Source of the DNA: Actinoplanes cyaneus | Lineage (GTDB): Bacteria > Actinomycetota > Actinomycetes > Mycobacteriales > Micromonosporaceae | NCBI RefSeq assembly: GCF_016862095.1 | Contig: NZ_BOMH01000066.1 | Location: 1 to 64,000, forward strand | Reading direction: 5' to 3' | DNA length: 64,000 bases | Notes under the pieces: model-generated | The model's database searches: none | What the model saw: the letters and a program-made list of their open reading frames with translations, nothing else | Told to the model about the DNA's origin: nothing | Translations under genes and position numbers: made by a program | Part shown: positions 7,290 to 15,776 of the stretch, piece after piece | Position numbering within the stretch: the first letter of the stretch is position 1 | Layout of the letters: each line of letters begins with the position of its first letter

Positions 7290-8813
7290 GTGGGGGACGA
7301 GGCCGCCGAGTACTACGACCGGATGCTGGTGGACGCCGAGTGGGGCGAGGCGTTCTGCCTCACCTTCGTGCGGGGCCTCGACGAGTCCGCGCTGATCAGT
7401 GCGTTCGGTGGCGATCCCGCAGCGGTCAGGTCACCGGTGGATCTCGCTCAGGTCCTCGACACGTTCCGGTACGGCGAGGAGCCCGCCACCCTCCTGATCG
7501 CCACGGCCGGCGACTGGCGGATCGGCATCGAGGTCAACGGCGGCCAGGGGTGGCGCGCCGAGGTGCTGCGGAGGGCCGCCGCGGCCGGGGACGGCACGGC
7601 GCTGAGCGTGTTCCGTGACATCAGCGGACGGTCCGAGTTCACCTACGTGACCGGGGATCGGGTCCAGGCGGTGATCGACCACATCCGCCCGCAGCGACGG
7701 TCCGGCACGAACCCGGAGGTCCTCGACGCGCTGCTGGCCGGGCTCCCGTTCGGCCACCGGGACGACATCATCCCGGAGGCGGCGGGGCTCGCGCTGGCCG
7801 AGCGGATCACCGGCGTACGGCTGCCGCTGGATCTTCTGGAGCAGGACCTGCCGGGCGTGATCCTGACACCGGTGCCGGACGATCTGGTCCCGGAGGGCGG
7901 GCGTGGCCTGGCCGCGCTGGATCACCCGTTCATCCGGCGGATGCTGGCCGCGCCGACGCGGGAGAACCTGCCGGCGATGCTGGCGTTCCGCACGCGGCTG
8001 ATCGCCGAGGATGCCGGTCTGCTCGGCGAACCGGCCGTCCAGGGGGTGCTGACCGCGCTCGACGCGGACCGGCCGGCCGCGCCGGAGTTGCGGGCCCGGC
8101 TGCGTGAGCTGCACCAGCGTCTCGCCGGAGACCTGCAGGCGATGAACGCGGTGCAGGACGTCGCGGCGGCCGCGTTCGACACCGGTGATCCGGTGGAGCG
8201 GTTCGCGACGACGTACGCGATCCACGACAGTGACCGCAGTCTGCAGGCGGTCGTGCTGCGCCGCTGTGCCCTGCACGCCGTGCCGTCCGCGGCTCCCGTG
8301 GCGCCGTCCGCTCCGGTGCCGGCTCCCGCGCCGGTCACCGCTCCGCCACGCACGGCGGCAACATCGTCCGCGTACGCCGTGGTGGCGAAGGAATTTGCCG
8401 TCTGGGACCCCGGGAAGCAACGCACGGTGACGCGCTGGCTCGCCCGGCGCGCGTTCGAGGTCGCCGGACTGGCCACCCTCGACTGGGCCCGCCCCGCGCT
8501 GGAGGCCCTGGACCGCGGCGAGCCGCTGCCGTTCCCGGACCGGCGCTCGGTGTTCCGGCTGATCTCCGCGGCCGCGCTGGTGACCGCGACCACCGGGCTG
8601 CCGCTCGATCAACTGGAGAACCGCCTGACCGAGAGTCAGCGCGCTGAGCTGCGAGAACGCATCGATCGGGCGCCGATGGCGGTGATCACGATCTTCAACA
8701 CGGCGAATCCGGACCCGGCCCGGGCGCTGGAGGACACGTTCGTCACCGCGCTGGAGACGTTCGACGGCCGCCCCGAGGACCTGATCGCCGAACTGCGCGC
8801 CCAGTTCTGCTGA
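7290..8813 (+). CDS. DUF6461 domain protein
   Basis: In the 507-residue protein the N-terminal 130 residues match DUF6461 (signature FCLTFVRGLDES followed by FGGDP), an uncharacterised actinobacterial domain. A helical middle region (about 140-330) is followed by a proline/alanine-rich linker (about 338-365) and a C-terminal helical domain (370-507). No signal peptide, membrane segment or catalytic motif is visible. The start is a GTG. It stands alone on its strand, and a perfect 24-bp hairpin lies 98 bases after its stop. DUF6461 proteins are often annotated beside uncharacterised conflict-type genes, but a defence role here would be inference. Confidence 0.75.
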   Translation: MGDEAAEYYDRMLVDAEWGEAFCLTFVRGLDESALISAFGGDPAAVRSPVDLAQVLDTFRYGEEPATLLIATAGDWRIGIEVNGGQGWRAEVLRRAAAAGDGTALSVFRDISGRSEFTYVTGDRVQAVIDHIRPQRRSGTNPEVLDALLAGLPFGHRDDIIPEAAGLALAERITGVRLPLDLLEQDLPGVILTPVPDDLVPEGGRGLAALDHPFIRRMLAAPTRENLPAMLAFRTRLIAEDAGLLGEPAVQGVLTALDADRPAAPELRARLRELHQRLAGDLQAMNAVQDVAAAAFDTGDPVERFATTYAIHDSDRSLQAVVLRRCALHAVPSAAPVAPSAPVPAPAPVTAPPRTAATSSAYAVVAKEFAVWDPGKQRTVTRWLARRAFEVAGLATLDWARPALEALDRGEPLPFPDRRSVFRLISAAALVTATTGLPLDQLENRLTESQRAELRERIDRAPMAVITIFNTANPDPARALEDTFVTALETFDGRPEDLIAELRAQFC

Positions 8814-8910
8814 GAACCCCGACCCCACCTGCGCGTACGGCGTCAGCCCGGTCCCGTGGTCACGGCCCGCGCCCCGATCCAGGCACCCGCCCCAGCCGCG
8901 CCGCGGACTT

Positions 8911-8967
8911 CCGGCTGGTCCTCATGGTCGTTATTCGTCCCTCATAACGACCATGAGGACCAGCCGG
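8911..8967. repeat. dispersed palindrome, copy B (perfect 24-bp arms)
   Basis: Arms 8911-8934 and 8944-8967 are perfectly complementary over 24 bases with a 9-base loop. The core arm is GGCTGGTCCTCATGGTCGTT. It lies in the 302-base gap between the DUF6461 gene and the methyltransferase gene and could serve as a terminator. The rest of that gap (8814-9115) shows no gene, only the methyltransferase promoter region. Compared with copy D at 34046, both arms differ at the same paired positions. Confidence 0.9.
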
Positions 8968-9115
8968 GAGCCGCCTCGAACACCGGGTGAGGACGAAACG
9001 GGACCGATCCGGCCTAGGCGCGTGACAATCCCCGCAGAGGGATGCTGTCCATTGCGGACGCGCGGCCGAGTATTACGATGCGTGCGGATCTTCGGCTCGG
9101 CTTGAGGAGGCGTCG

Positions 9116-9937
9116 GTGGCTGACCGGCGAAACGCACTGGATCGGATCGACACCACCGTGGCGCACCCGGCCCGCCGTTACAACTACCTGCTCGGCGGGA
9201 AGGACAACTTCGCGGCCGACCGGGCCTCGGCCGACGCCATCGAGAAGGGCATGCCCACGATCCGGCTCGCCGCGATGGAGAACCGGTACTTCCTCCAGCG
9301 GGCCGTCAGGTTCCTCGCCGAGGAGCACGGCATCCGCCAGTTCCTGGACGTCGGCACCGGCATCCCGACGGCGGACAACACCCACGAGGTCGCGCAGCGG
9401 ATCGACCCTGCCGCGCGGATCGTCTACGTCGACAACGACCCGATCGTGCTGACGCATGCCCGTGCGCTGCTGACCAGCACGCCGGAGGGCGTCACCGCCT
9501 ACATCGACGCGGACCTGCGCGAGCCGCGGACCATCCTGGACGACGAGGAGGTCCGTTCGACGCTCGACTGGACCAAGCCGATCGCCCTGATGCTCGTCGC
9601 GGTGCTGCACTTCATCCGTGACGACGAGGACCCGCAGGGGGTCGTCGACACCCTGCTCGACGCACTGCCGCCGGGCAGTTTCGTCGTCGCCTCCCACTCC
9701 ACCTGGGAATACCTTCCGGCCGCCGCGATCGAGCAGCTGGAGGCCGCGAACGCCGACGGCCGGTTCCGTGCCCGCACCGGCGAGCAGCTGGGCAAACTGT
9801 TCAGCCGGCTGGACCTGCTGGAGCCCGGCGTGCAGTCGGTCGCGCAGTGGTGGCCGGAGCAGGCGTCGCAGCCGCGTCCCTCCATCGAGGACGTGGCCTT
9901 CAACGCGATCGTGGGACGGGTCCGCGCCACGGAGTGA
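9116..9937 (+). CDS. SAM-dependent methyltransferase (PF04672/DUF574 type)
   Basis: The 273-residue protein belongs to the actinobacterial S-adenosylmethionine methyltransferase family PF04672, recognised by the N-terminal HPARRYNYLLGGKDNFAADR signature and the SAM-binding motif FLDVGTGIPTADNTHEVA. Members are numerous in actinomycetes and their substrates are mostly unknown. The length is typical. The GTG start has a good GAGGAG ribosome site seven bases upstream, unlike many leaderless genes nearby. The next gene on the same strand begins 73 bases after its stop. Confidence 0.9.
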   Translation: MADRRNALDRIDTTVAHPARRYNYLLGGKDNFAADRASADAIEKGMPTIRLAAMENRYFLQRAVRFLAEEHGIRQFLDVGTGIPTADNTHEVAQRIDPAARIVYVDNDPIVLTHARALLTSTPEGVTAYIDADLREPRTILDDEEVRSTLDWTKPIALMLVAVLHFIRDDEDPQGVVDTLLDALPPGSFVVASHSTWEYLPAAAIEQLEAANADGRFRARTGEQLGKLFSRLDLLEPGVQSVAQWWPEQASQPRPSIEDVAFNAIVGRVRATE

Positions 9938-10010
9938 TCCGTGTTGGCGGCACGTCAACGAAACGGTACCGTCCTCGGGGTTCACGTCGATGTGCCCCGA
10001 GGAGACGCGT

Positions 10011-11051
10011 GTGGAGCCGGTCGGCTCGGAGGAGGCCCGCCTGCGGATCGCCAGGTATCTGGAGAGTCCGCCGCAACCGGCGACGCCGCCTCGGCCGGGG
10101 ATCCAGCTGCCTGACATCGCCGATTACTGGCCCGACGCGCCGCACCGGCAACGCGCCCCCGGCCGGCCCGGTCCCGTGCCGTCCGGTCCCATGCCGCATG
10201 GCTCGGGGCCGCACGGCTCGGAGCCGCTGCCGATGCGGGAGCAGCCGGCCCGCCGGTGGCGGCACCGCCCGGTCGTCGTCACCGGTGTTCTCGCGCTCGC
10301 CGTGATCGGCGGTTCTGTCGTGCTGGCCCGGCCGCTGACCGACGCCGACGTAAGGCGCGAGTCCCGGCCGCTGCCGGTCGTCCCGGCCGAGTCGGCGCAG
10401 GTCGTCATCCCCCTCGAGCCGAGCCCGGCGCCGTCCGGCTCACCGTCGCCGGTCTTTACGACCACGCCCGTCAAGGCCTCCCCCACCACCGCGCCGGCAC
10501 CCGTCCAGGGCGGGTTCGAGCTGGTCACCGGTGTCACCGACCTGGTGGTGCGCACGGCCGACCTGGACGGCGACGAGTTCCGGGTCAGCGGGCCGGGCGC
10601 GGGCACGTTCAGCGGCGGCGTGCTGCGGCTCAGCGCGAAACCGGACGGCGGCACCGGCCCGGTCGAGGTCCGGCTCAGCGACGCCCGGGTCTGGCAGCTA
10701 CGGATCGGCGCCGGGACGAGATCGGTCACGCTGGACCTGGGCGGCGGGACGGTCAGCCGGATCGACCTGGACGGCGGCGCCGAACGGATCGACATCACCC
10801 TGGGCAGGCTGACCAGGACCGTGCCGATCCGGATGGCGGGCGGGGTCAGCACGTGGCGGATCCGGACGGCCACCAAGATCCCGGCCCGTGTCCAGGTCGG
10901 CAACGGCGCGGGCGACGTCGTCCTCTACGGAAAGCACTCGGGCGGCACCGGCGCCGGGACGACGCTGCGCTCCGGCGATCTCGACGATGCGCCGGGGCTG
11001 GACGTCACCGCGGCGGGCGGCCTGGGAACCCTGGAGATCACGGCGAACTGA
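10011..11051 (+). CDS. single-pass membrane-anchored surface protein, unknown
   Basis: The protein has 346 residues. A proline-rich cytoplasmic N-terminus (1-85) precedes one membrane helix (about 87-106). Outside the membrane a Pro/Thr/Ser linker (about 128-170) leads to a beta-rich domain (175-346) with repeating strands such as VRLSDARVWQLRIGAG and VTLDLGGGTVSRIDLDGG, which suggest a beta-helix or solenoid. No family is recognised. I chose the GTG at 10011 because GAGGAG lies seven bases upstream; an ATG at 9990 is in frame but less well placed. The topology is inferred from composition. Confidence 0.7.
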   Translation: MEPVGSEEARLRIARYLESPPQPATPPRPGIQLPDIADYWPDAPHRQRAPGRPGPVPSGPMPHGSGPHGSEPLPMREQPARRWRHRPVVVTGVLALAVIGGSVVLARPLTDADVRRESRPLPVVPAESAQVVIPLEPSPAPSGSPSPVFTTTPVKASPTTAPAPVQGGFELVTGVTDLVVRTADLDGDEFRVSGPGAGTFSGGVLRLSAKPDGGTGPVEVRLSDARVWQLRIGAGTRSVTLDLGGGTVSRIDLDGGAERIDITLGRLTRTVPIRMAGGVSTWRIRTATKIPARVQVGNGAGDVVLYGKHSGGTGAGTTLRSGDLDDAPGLDVTAAGGLGTLEITAN

Positions 11052-11109
11052 GCATCCGCTCCACCGACCGGCGTAACAGGATGTCCGCAGGCTGCGCCGC
11101 GTGGCTCGG

Positions 11110-12585
11110 TCAGCCGGCGTACCGCGGTGTCTGCAGGCTGCGGCGGAACTCGGCATGGGCGCTCTGGAACACCCCGTTGAGGCGTTCCAGCTCGGCCGGC
11201 GTCGGCTCCCGCCGCAGCTCCACGCTGAGCTTGAACTCGCCGTCCTCGATCGTCACGCCCAGCCGTTCCAGCAGGTCCCCGGGCAGCCGCGTGATCACGA
11301 AGTCGTGGAACGCGGCGGCGATCGTCTCCTCCATGTCCCCGCACCCGCACGTCCGGCCCTCGAGGACCGCACCGAGGTGACTGCGGCCGACCAGCGCGTC
11401 CGGGTGCGCCGGCCCGAGCAGCGGCAGCCCCTCCTCCAGCACTCTCCGCGCCTCCGGCAACCGGCCCTCGTGCTGCAGGAACAGGCCGAGCGCCACCGAG
11501 GCCCGCCCGACCGTCTCGTGATCGGCGCCCCGGCGCGCCTGCGCCACGGCCTCGGTCAGTCGCTGCTCGGCGGGCCCGGTGTGACCGGATTCGTTCAGCG
11601 CCAGCCCCCAGTTGCGCAGCACCTGGCTCAGCAACTCCGGCCGGCCGACCCGTTCGGCCCGCAGGTGCGCCGCCGCGTAGGTCCGCAGCGCTGCCTCGCC
11701 GTCGCCGGCCTCGCTCTGCGCCATCGCCAGTCCGAGCGACGCCATCACCGCCTCCTCCAGCCGCCCCTGCCGGTCGTAGGTGTCGAGGACCCGCTCGATC
11801 GCCTCCACGCGGCCGGACTGGTCGCCGAGGTCACTGCTCAGGTTCGCCAGCGCGGAAAGGGTGTTCAGCGTCGTCTGATGATCCGGGCCGAGCCGGGTCT
11901 GCACCGCGTCGATCAGGGCCCCGAGCAGCTCCTTCGACGCCGGGTCACCGTGGTCGAGCCGGGCCGCCACCGAGCCGGCGAGTTCCTCGACGACCGTGTC
12001 CGGCAGCTGGTCCAGCCCGACGAAGAGCGGCTCGCCCGTGCGCCCGGCGTGCACGACGGCGGCCCGCAACGCCAGCGCGGTCGCGACCCGGGCGTGCCCG
12101 TTGCGCCAGAAGTTCGCCACGGCCTCCTCGACGACCTGCCGCGCCTGCGCCACGTCGCCGCGCTCCAGCAGCAGGTCGGCGAGGGGCTCCAGGCCGAACG
12201 CGTAACCCGCGTGCTCCCGCCCGTAGAACGCCAGCCGCTCGCGCGCCCCCTCCCGGAGCGCCGCCTCGGCCTCGTCGAGCCGGCCCGCCATCCGCAGCGC
12301 CATGCCTAGATTCATCCGGTACGTGAGCTGGTCCTTCTGCGTCTCGTAGTCCCGCGTCGGCGCGCCGGCCGCCTGCCGGAAACACTCGATCGCCCGGTCC
12401 AGCTGGTCGGCGTTGAGCAGCACGTTGCCCAGATCGCACTGCGCGGAGGCCCACTCGGGGCTGCCCGCCCCGTGCTTATCGGTCACCGCCCGCAGCTCGC
12501 GGACCACCACGTTCTCGGCGTCGACCAGGCGGCCTTCCCGCAGAAGCGCGAACGCCACATCGACCGGCATGGGTGTCGTCGTCAC
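11110..12585 (-). CDS. tetratricopeptide-repeat protein
   Basis: The 491-residue, almost wholly helical protein has several recognisable TPR units, for example ASAQCDLGNVLLNADQLDRA, YRMNLGMALRMAGRLDEAEA and VLRNWGLALNESGHTGPAEQ. TPRs mediate protein-protein contacts. A CxC motif (TCGCGDME) near residue 410 is followed by a non-TPR C-terminal domain of about 75 residues. There is no DNA-binding, ATPase or membrane domain, so this is not the usual AfsR-type regulator. The ATG lies 323 bases from the divergent secreted hydrolase. Its partner is unknown. Confidence 0.82.
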   Translation of the reverse strand: MTTTPMPVDVAFALLREGRLVDAENVVVRELRAVTDKHGAGSPEWASAQCDLGNVLLNADQLDRAIECFRQAAGAPTRDYETQKDQLTYRMNLGMALRMAGRLDEAEAALREGARERLAFYGREHAGYAFGLEPLADLLLERGDVAQARQVVEEAVANFWRNGHARVATALALRAAVVHAGRTGEPLFVGLDQLPDTVVEELAGSVAARLDHGDPASKELLGALIDAVQTRLGPDHQTTLNTLSALANLSSDLGDQSGRVEAIERVLDTYDRQGRLEEAVMASLGLAMAQSEAGDGEAALRTYAAAHLRAERVGRPELLSQVLRNWGLALNESGHTGPAEQRLTEAVAQARRGADHETVGRASVALGLFLQHEGRLPEARRVLEEGLPLLGPAHPDALVGRSHLGAVLEGRTCGCGDMEETIAAAFHDFVITRLPGDLLERLGVTIEDGEFKLSVELRREPTPAELERLNGVFQSAHAEFRRSLQTPRYAG

Positions 12586-12613
12586 GATCGCCGAGTCTAG
12601 GGTCCGAGGCCCC

Positions 12614-12665
12614 GGCTGGTGCTCAGGGGTGTTTCGGGCCCCCTTGACAGCCCGGAAAGCCAGCC
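12614..12665. repeat. dispersed palindrome, copy C1 (degenerate)
   Basis: The left arm begins GGCTGGTGCTCAGGGGTGT, and the right arm near 12646-12665 ends with AGCCAGCC. Pairing is partial. It is followed after exactly 10 bases by copy C2 in the same orientation. Both lie in the 323-base region between the divergent TPR and hydrolase starts, so they cannot be simple terminators. Apart from these copies and the promoters, I see nothing else in this intergenic region. Confidence 0.5.
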
Positions 12666-12675
12666 GCGACGGCCG

Positions 12676-12727
12676 GGCTGGTGCTCAGGGCTGTACCGGA
12701 GCGCTTTTGCAGCCGTGAGCGCCAGCC
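12676..12727. repeat. dispersed palindrome, copy C2
   Basis: The left arm (12676-12694, GGCTGGTGCTCAGGGCTGT) pairs with the right arm (12709-12727, GCAGCCGTGAGCGCCAGCC) at about 16 of 19 positions across a 14-base loop. The 10-base spacing from copy C1 is the same as that between copies E1 and E2. Confidence 0.75.
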
Positions 12728-12908
12728 GGCCAAGCGGCGACCGAGCGGCGGCCCGGCGGCGGCCCAGCGGCTGCCAAGCTCGCTGATGTTGCCAGGGTGT
12801 TTCCGGCGGGATACGTTGCAGCCATCGACAAATGTCGCTGCGATGTGCCGGGCCTGCCGACGGCGAGCCGGGACGGTCCGCTGCGACCGTCCGATGGAGG
12901 GCAGGCCC

Positions 12909-14156
12909 ATGTCCATCAGCCGCCGCACCGTTCTCGCCGCCACCGCCGGCGCCGCCAGCAGTCTCGCACTGCCCGGCCTCGCCCCAGCCGGAGCCGCGAC
13001 CACAACCGGAGCCGGAGCCGCGACCGGCGGGACCGGGACCACCGTCGGGTTCCGGCTCGACGCGAGAACGCTCGACGGCGGTGAGCAGGTCGTCTCGGTC
13101 ACCCTGAACACCGCGAGGCTGGCCCCGCGCGAGATCACACCCGGCACGTTCACCGTGCACGCCAGGGCCACCAGTCCCATCCCGATCGCTCCCGGGGATC
13201 AGATCTTCTCCGAGTACGACCTCGACCGCCCGGTCACCGCCGCCCGCGTCGACCGCCGCGGCAACATCGTGCTCGAGCTCAGTCACGCGGAGGGTCAGCT
13301 CGGCGGCGGCACGCTCGGCTACCTCGCGAGCCGGGGCCGCAACGTCCGGCTCGACCTCGACTACACGATCACGCAGAATACCCCGCTGCCCACCCGGCAC
13401 GGACGACCGGTGACGATCAGCCGCTTCGTCCAGGGGCGACTGGCGAACCCGGAGGTGGACGCGTTCGGCTACCACGTCTCCGGCTCGGGCCTGAAGTATC
13501 GCCTGTTCGAGCCGTCGTCGCACGGCCGGCGTCCGCTGGTCGTCTGGCTGCACGGCGGCGGGGAGGGCGCGTCCCTGCCGGACGGTTACTACGACAACGA
13601 GACGACGCTGCGGGCGAACCGTGGCGCTCTCGGCTTCGCGACCCGGGAGGCGCAGCGGATCTTCGGTGGCGCTTTCGTGGTGGCGCCGCAGAGCACGTCG
13701 TACTGGATCGAAGATGGTGATCGTTTCGCCCCGCTGATCCGGGAGATCGTCGACGAGGTGTCGCGCCGGCACCGGGTCGACCGGAACCGGATCTACGTCG
13801 CCGGCTGCAGCAACGGCGGCTACATGAGCCTGAAGATGACCACTGTCTACCCGCGGCTGTTCGCGGCGTCGGTCCCGATCTGCGGCGTCGTGCAGTCGCT
13901 GATCCCGGACGCCGAGCTGGCCCGGATCACCACGCCGACGTGGCTGGTCACGTCCCTCGACGACGACACGGTCGACCCGGTGGCCAACACGGTCCACGCC
14001 CACGAGGTGATCCCGCGCTCGCGGGCGACCCTCTACGACCACGTGGTGTGGGACGGCTACCAGTTCCCCGGTCACTGGTCCTGGATCTATGTGGCCCGCA
14101 ACGCCCCGGTCATCGACGGCACCCACATCTGGCAGTGGATGGCCCGGCAGTCATGA
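12909..14156 (+). CDS. secreted alpha/beta hydrolase (prolyl-oligopeptidase/esterase-like)
   Basis: The 415-residue protein begins with a twin-arginine-like signal (SISRRTVLAATAG, cleavage near residue 30) and would be exported. A beta-rich N-terminal domain (about 40-195) precedes an alpha/beta hydrolase domain. The nucleophile elbow is GCSNGG, the strand before the oxyanion region reads PLVVWLHGGGEG, an Asp is likely in TSLDDDTVDP, and a His lies near FPGHWSW. This layout resembles secreted peptidases and esterases of the DPP/PHB-depolymerase type. The substrate is unknown. The ATG follows GGAGGGCAGGCCC. Its 3' end overlaps the convergent HxlR gene by 6 bases. Confidence 0.82.
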   Translation: MSISRRTVLAATAGAASSLALPGLAPAGAATTTGAGAATGGTGTTVGFRLDARTLDGGEQVVSVTLNTARLAPREITPGTFTVHARATSPIPIAPGDQIFSEYDLDRPVTAARVDRRGNIVLELSHAEGQLGGGTLGYLASRGRNVRLDLDYTITQNTPLPTRHGRPVTISRFVQGRLANPEVDAFGYHVSGSGLKYRLFEPSSHGRRPLVVWLHGGGEGASLPDGYYDNETTLRANRGALGFATREAQRIFGGAFVVAPQSTSYWIEDGDRFAPLIREIVDEVSRRHRVDRNRIYVAGCSNGGYMSLKMTTVYPRLFAASVPICGVVQSLIPDAELARITTPTWLVTSLDDDTVDPVANTVHAHEVIPRSRATLYDHVVWDGYQFPGHWSWIYVARNAPVIDGTHIWQWMARQS

Positions 14157-14534
14157 CCCCGTCGCGGCCGGGCGGGCGGTGAACGCGGCGCGGGCGGCGA
14201 CCAGGTCGCCCATGTGCTCGGTGCACCACGAGCGGGCCGCGTCGAGGAGCTTCAGCAGGCTGTGGCCCAGCGGCGTGAGCGAGTACTCGACGCGGGGCGG
14301 ATTCTCGTCGTACGCCGAGCGGGTTATCAAACCGTCCCGCTCCATGGACCGTAGCGTCTCGGCGAGCACCTTCGGCGTGACCCGCCGCAGCGGAACCCGC
14401 AGCTCGGTGAAGCGTCTCGGCCCGCCCTCCAGACACAGGAGGACCATCGCGGTCCACTTGTCACCGATCTGGAACGGCATGACCGTCGTCGGGCAGGCCG
14501 GGTCGAACATGTCGGGCTGGAGTCCGGCAGTCAT
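14151..14534 (-). CDS. HxlR-family transcriptional regulator
   Basis: The 127-residue winged-helix protein has the HxlR hallmarks: a short N-terminal cysteine region (PACPTT), FQIGDKWTAMVLLCLEGGPRRFTEL, then LRRVTPKVLAETLRSMERDGLI and the wing PPRVEYSLTPLG. HxlR proteins sense electrophiles or redox stress through the N-terminal cysteine and often control a neighbouring oxidoreductase. The NAD(P)-binding gene at 14645 is divergent, fitting that pattern. TAGGCT lies six bases before the ATG, suggesting a leaderless transcript. Confidence 0.92.
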   Translation of the reverse strand: MTAGLQPDMFDPACPTTVMPFQIGDKWTAMVLLCLEGGPRRFTELRVPLRRVTPKVLAETLRSMERDGLITRSAYDENPPRVEYSLTPLGHSLLKLLDAARSWCTEHMGDLVAARAAFTARPAATGS

Positions 14535-14597
14535 GCCGCGAGCCTATCGCCGGCCCCGGGCCTGACGCTGCCCTCGGGACCGCACCCCAGGCCGGCG

Positions 14598-14619
14598 CCG
14601 GTTTCGTTGCGGTAACCGG
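14598..14619. promoter_or_regulatory. candidate HxlR operator, CCGGTT-N10-AACCGG
   Basis: A perfect 6-bp inverted repeat with a 10-base spacer lies between the divergent HxlR and reductase genes, 26 bases before the reductase start. It overlaps the expected -35 region of that gene, whose -10 is probably TACCGT just before the ATG. The placement suits a repressor site. Binding by the neighbouring HxlR protein is inference. Confidence 0.4.
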
Positions 14620-14644
14620 GGGTGGACCGCCTACCGTCGCCGGC

Positions 14645-15256
14645 ATGAGCAGCATCGTCATTTTCGGCGCGGGCGGCCGGGCCGGTCGCGCCATCAGCGA
14701 AGAGGCCCGCACCCGTGGCCATCAGGTCGTCGCCGTCCTGCGGGATCCGGCGCGGCATCCCGGCATCGTCCAGGCCGTGCGCGGCGACGTCACCGACCCC
14801 GGGCAGGTCGCCGAGCTCGTGAAGGGAAGCGACGCCGCGGTCAACGCGGTCAGTCCGGCGTCCGGGCCGGAGGAGCTCGCCGCACTGGACCTCGACCCGG
14901 AGTTCTTCGCCAAGGCCGCGGACGCCCTGACCGGCTCGGGGGTGCCCAGGGTCGTCGCGGTGGGCCTGGTCGCCAACCTGGACGGCGCGCCCGCGATGCC
15001 GGAGCCGTTCCAGCCGTTCACCCGGGCGCACGCGGCGGGCCTGGAACGCCTGCGCACGTCGGACGCCGACTGGGTGATGCTGACGCCGCCGATGACGCTG
15101 TCGGTGGACGCGCCACGGCTCGGCAGGTACCGGACGGGCGGGGAGACGTTCGTGGACGGGCACCTGTCGTACGCCGACCTCGCCGTTGCCGTCGTCGATC
15201 AGATCGAGCGACCGACCCTGCACGGCACCCGCGCGACCGTCTTCAACGTGGACTGA
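14645..15256 (+). CDS. NAD(P)-binding reductase (NmrA/atypical SDR type)
   Basis: The 203-residue Rossmann protein has the nucleotide-binding loop IVIFGAGGRAGRAISEEA at its N-terminus, then alternating strands and helices (VVAVLRD, AVRGDVTD, DAAVNAVSP). It matches the short NAD(P)H-binding atypical SDR family. No YxxxK catalytic pair is evident, so it may act as a flavin or quinone reductase-like enzyme or a redox sensor. It is probably controlled by the divergent HxlR protein. Its stop lies one base before the end of the convergent hypothetical gene. Confidence 0.88.
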   Translation: MSSIVIFGAGGRAGRAISEEARTRGHQVVAVLRDPARHPGIVQAVRGDVTDPGQVAELVKGSDAAVNAVSPASGPEELAALDLDPEFFAKAADALTGSGVPRVVAVGLVANLDGAPAMPEPFQPFTRAHAAGLERLRTSDADWVMLTPPMTLSVDAPRLGRYRTGGETFVDGHLSYADLAVAVVDQIERPTLHGTRATVFNVD

Positions 15257-15257
15257 C

Positions 15258-15752
15258 TCACCGTGGGCTGATCGTCGTGCGGCCACCCGGGGCGCCGTAG
15301 AGCCACAGGGTCCCGGGCGGCGGCGCCGGCAGCGTGCCCCGCAGCAGCGCGCTCAGGGCCTGGCCGAGCTCGGCGATCGGCCCCACGTCATACGCGTGAT
15401 CGCCCCGGAACACCAGGTGCCAGTCGTCGGCCTGGCCGGGTGTCCGGGGCGGACGGTCACGCAACCGCGCCGCGGTGTCCTCGAACAGCTCGGCGAGCTC
15501 CTCGCGCTCCTCGGCGGCGAGCCCGAGCGCGACGTCGAAGAACAGGTCACTGACCATCGCCTGGGTGCGCAGCTCCTCCACCCGGCGGTTCCACCAGGCC
15601 GGACGATGCTCGGGCGGGATGCCCTCGACGTCGCGCAGGAGCTGGCCGAGCAGAATCGCCAGGGCGCCGTCGTACGCCCAGATCTCGCGCTCCGGATCCG
15701 GAAGGTCCGGCGGCGGTCCCCCATAGCAGCCGATCGACCTGGTTTTGCTCAC
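15258..15752 (-). CDS. hypothetical protein, 164 residues
   Basis: This is a soluble protein with no recognised domain. The middle is helical and acidic (LAAEEREELAELFEDTAARLRD), and a WHLVF strand precedes a helix and a Pro-rich end. It starts 24 bases after the dehydrogenase gene on the same strand, so the two are probably co-transcribed. Codon use matches its neighbours and the frame is intact. Confidence 0.68.
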   Translation of the reverse strand: MSKTRSIGCYGGPPPDLPDPEREIWAYDGALAILLGQLLRDVEGIPPEHRPAWWNRRVEELRTQAMVSDLFFDVALGLAAEEREELAELFEDTAARLRDRPPRTPGQADDWHLVFRGDHAYDVGPIAELGQALSALLRGTLPAPPPGTLWLYGAPGGRTTISPR

Positions 15753-15776
15753 CGATCCATGGTCGCGTATTCCCGC

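Noticed and set aside
5232..8813. A complete CBASS-type defence operon
   Set aside because: Only the effector-like S-4TM gene is recognised; no CD-NTase, HORMA, TRIP13 or E1/E2 gene is present.
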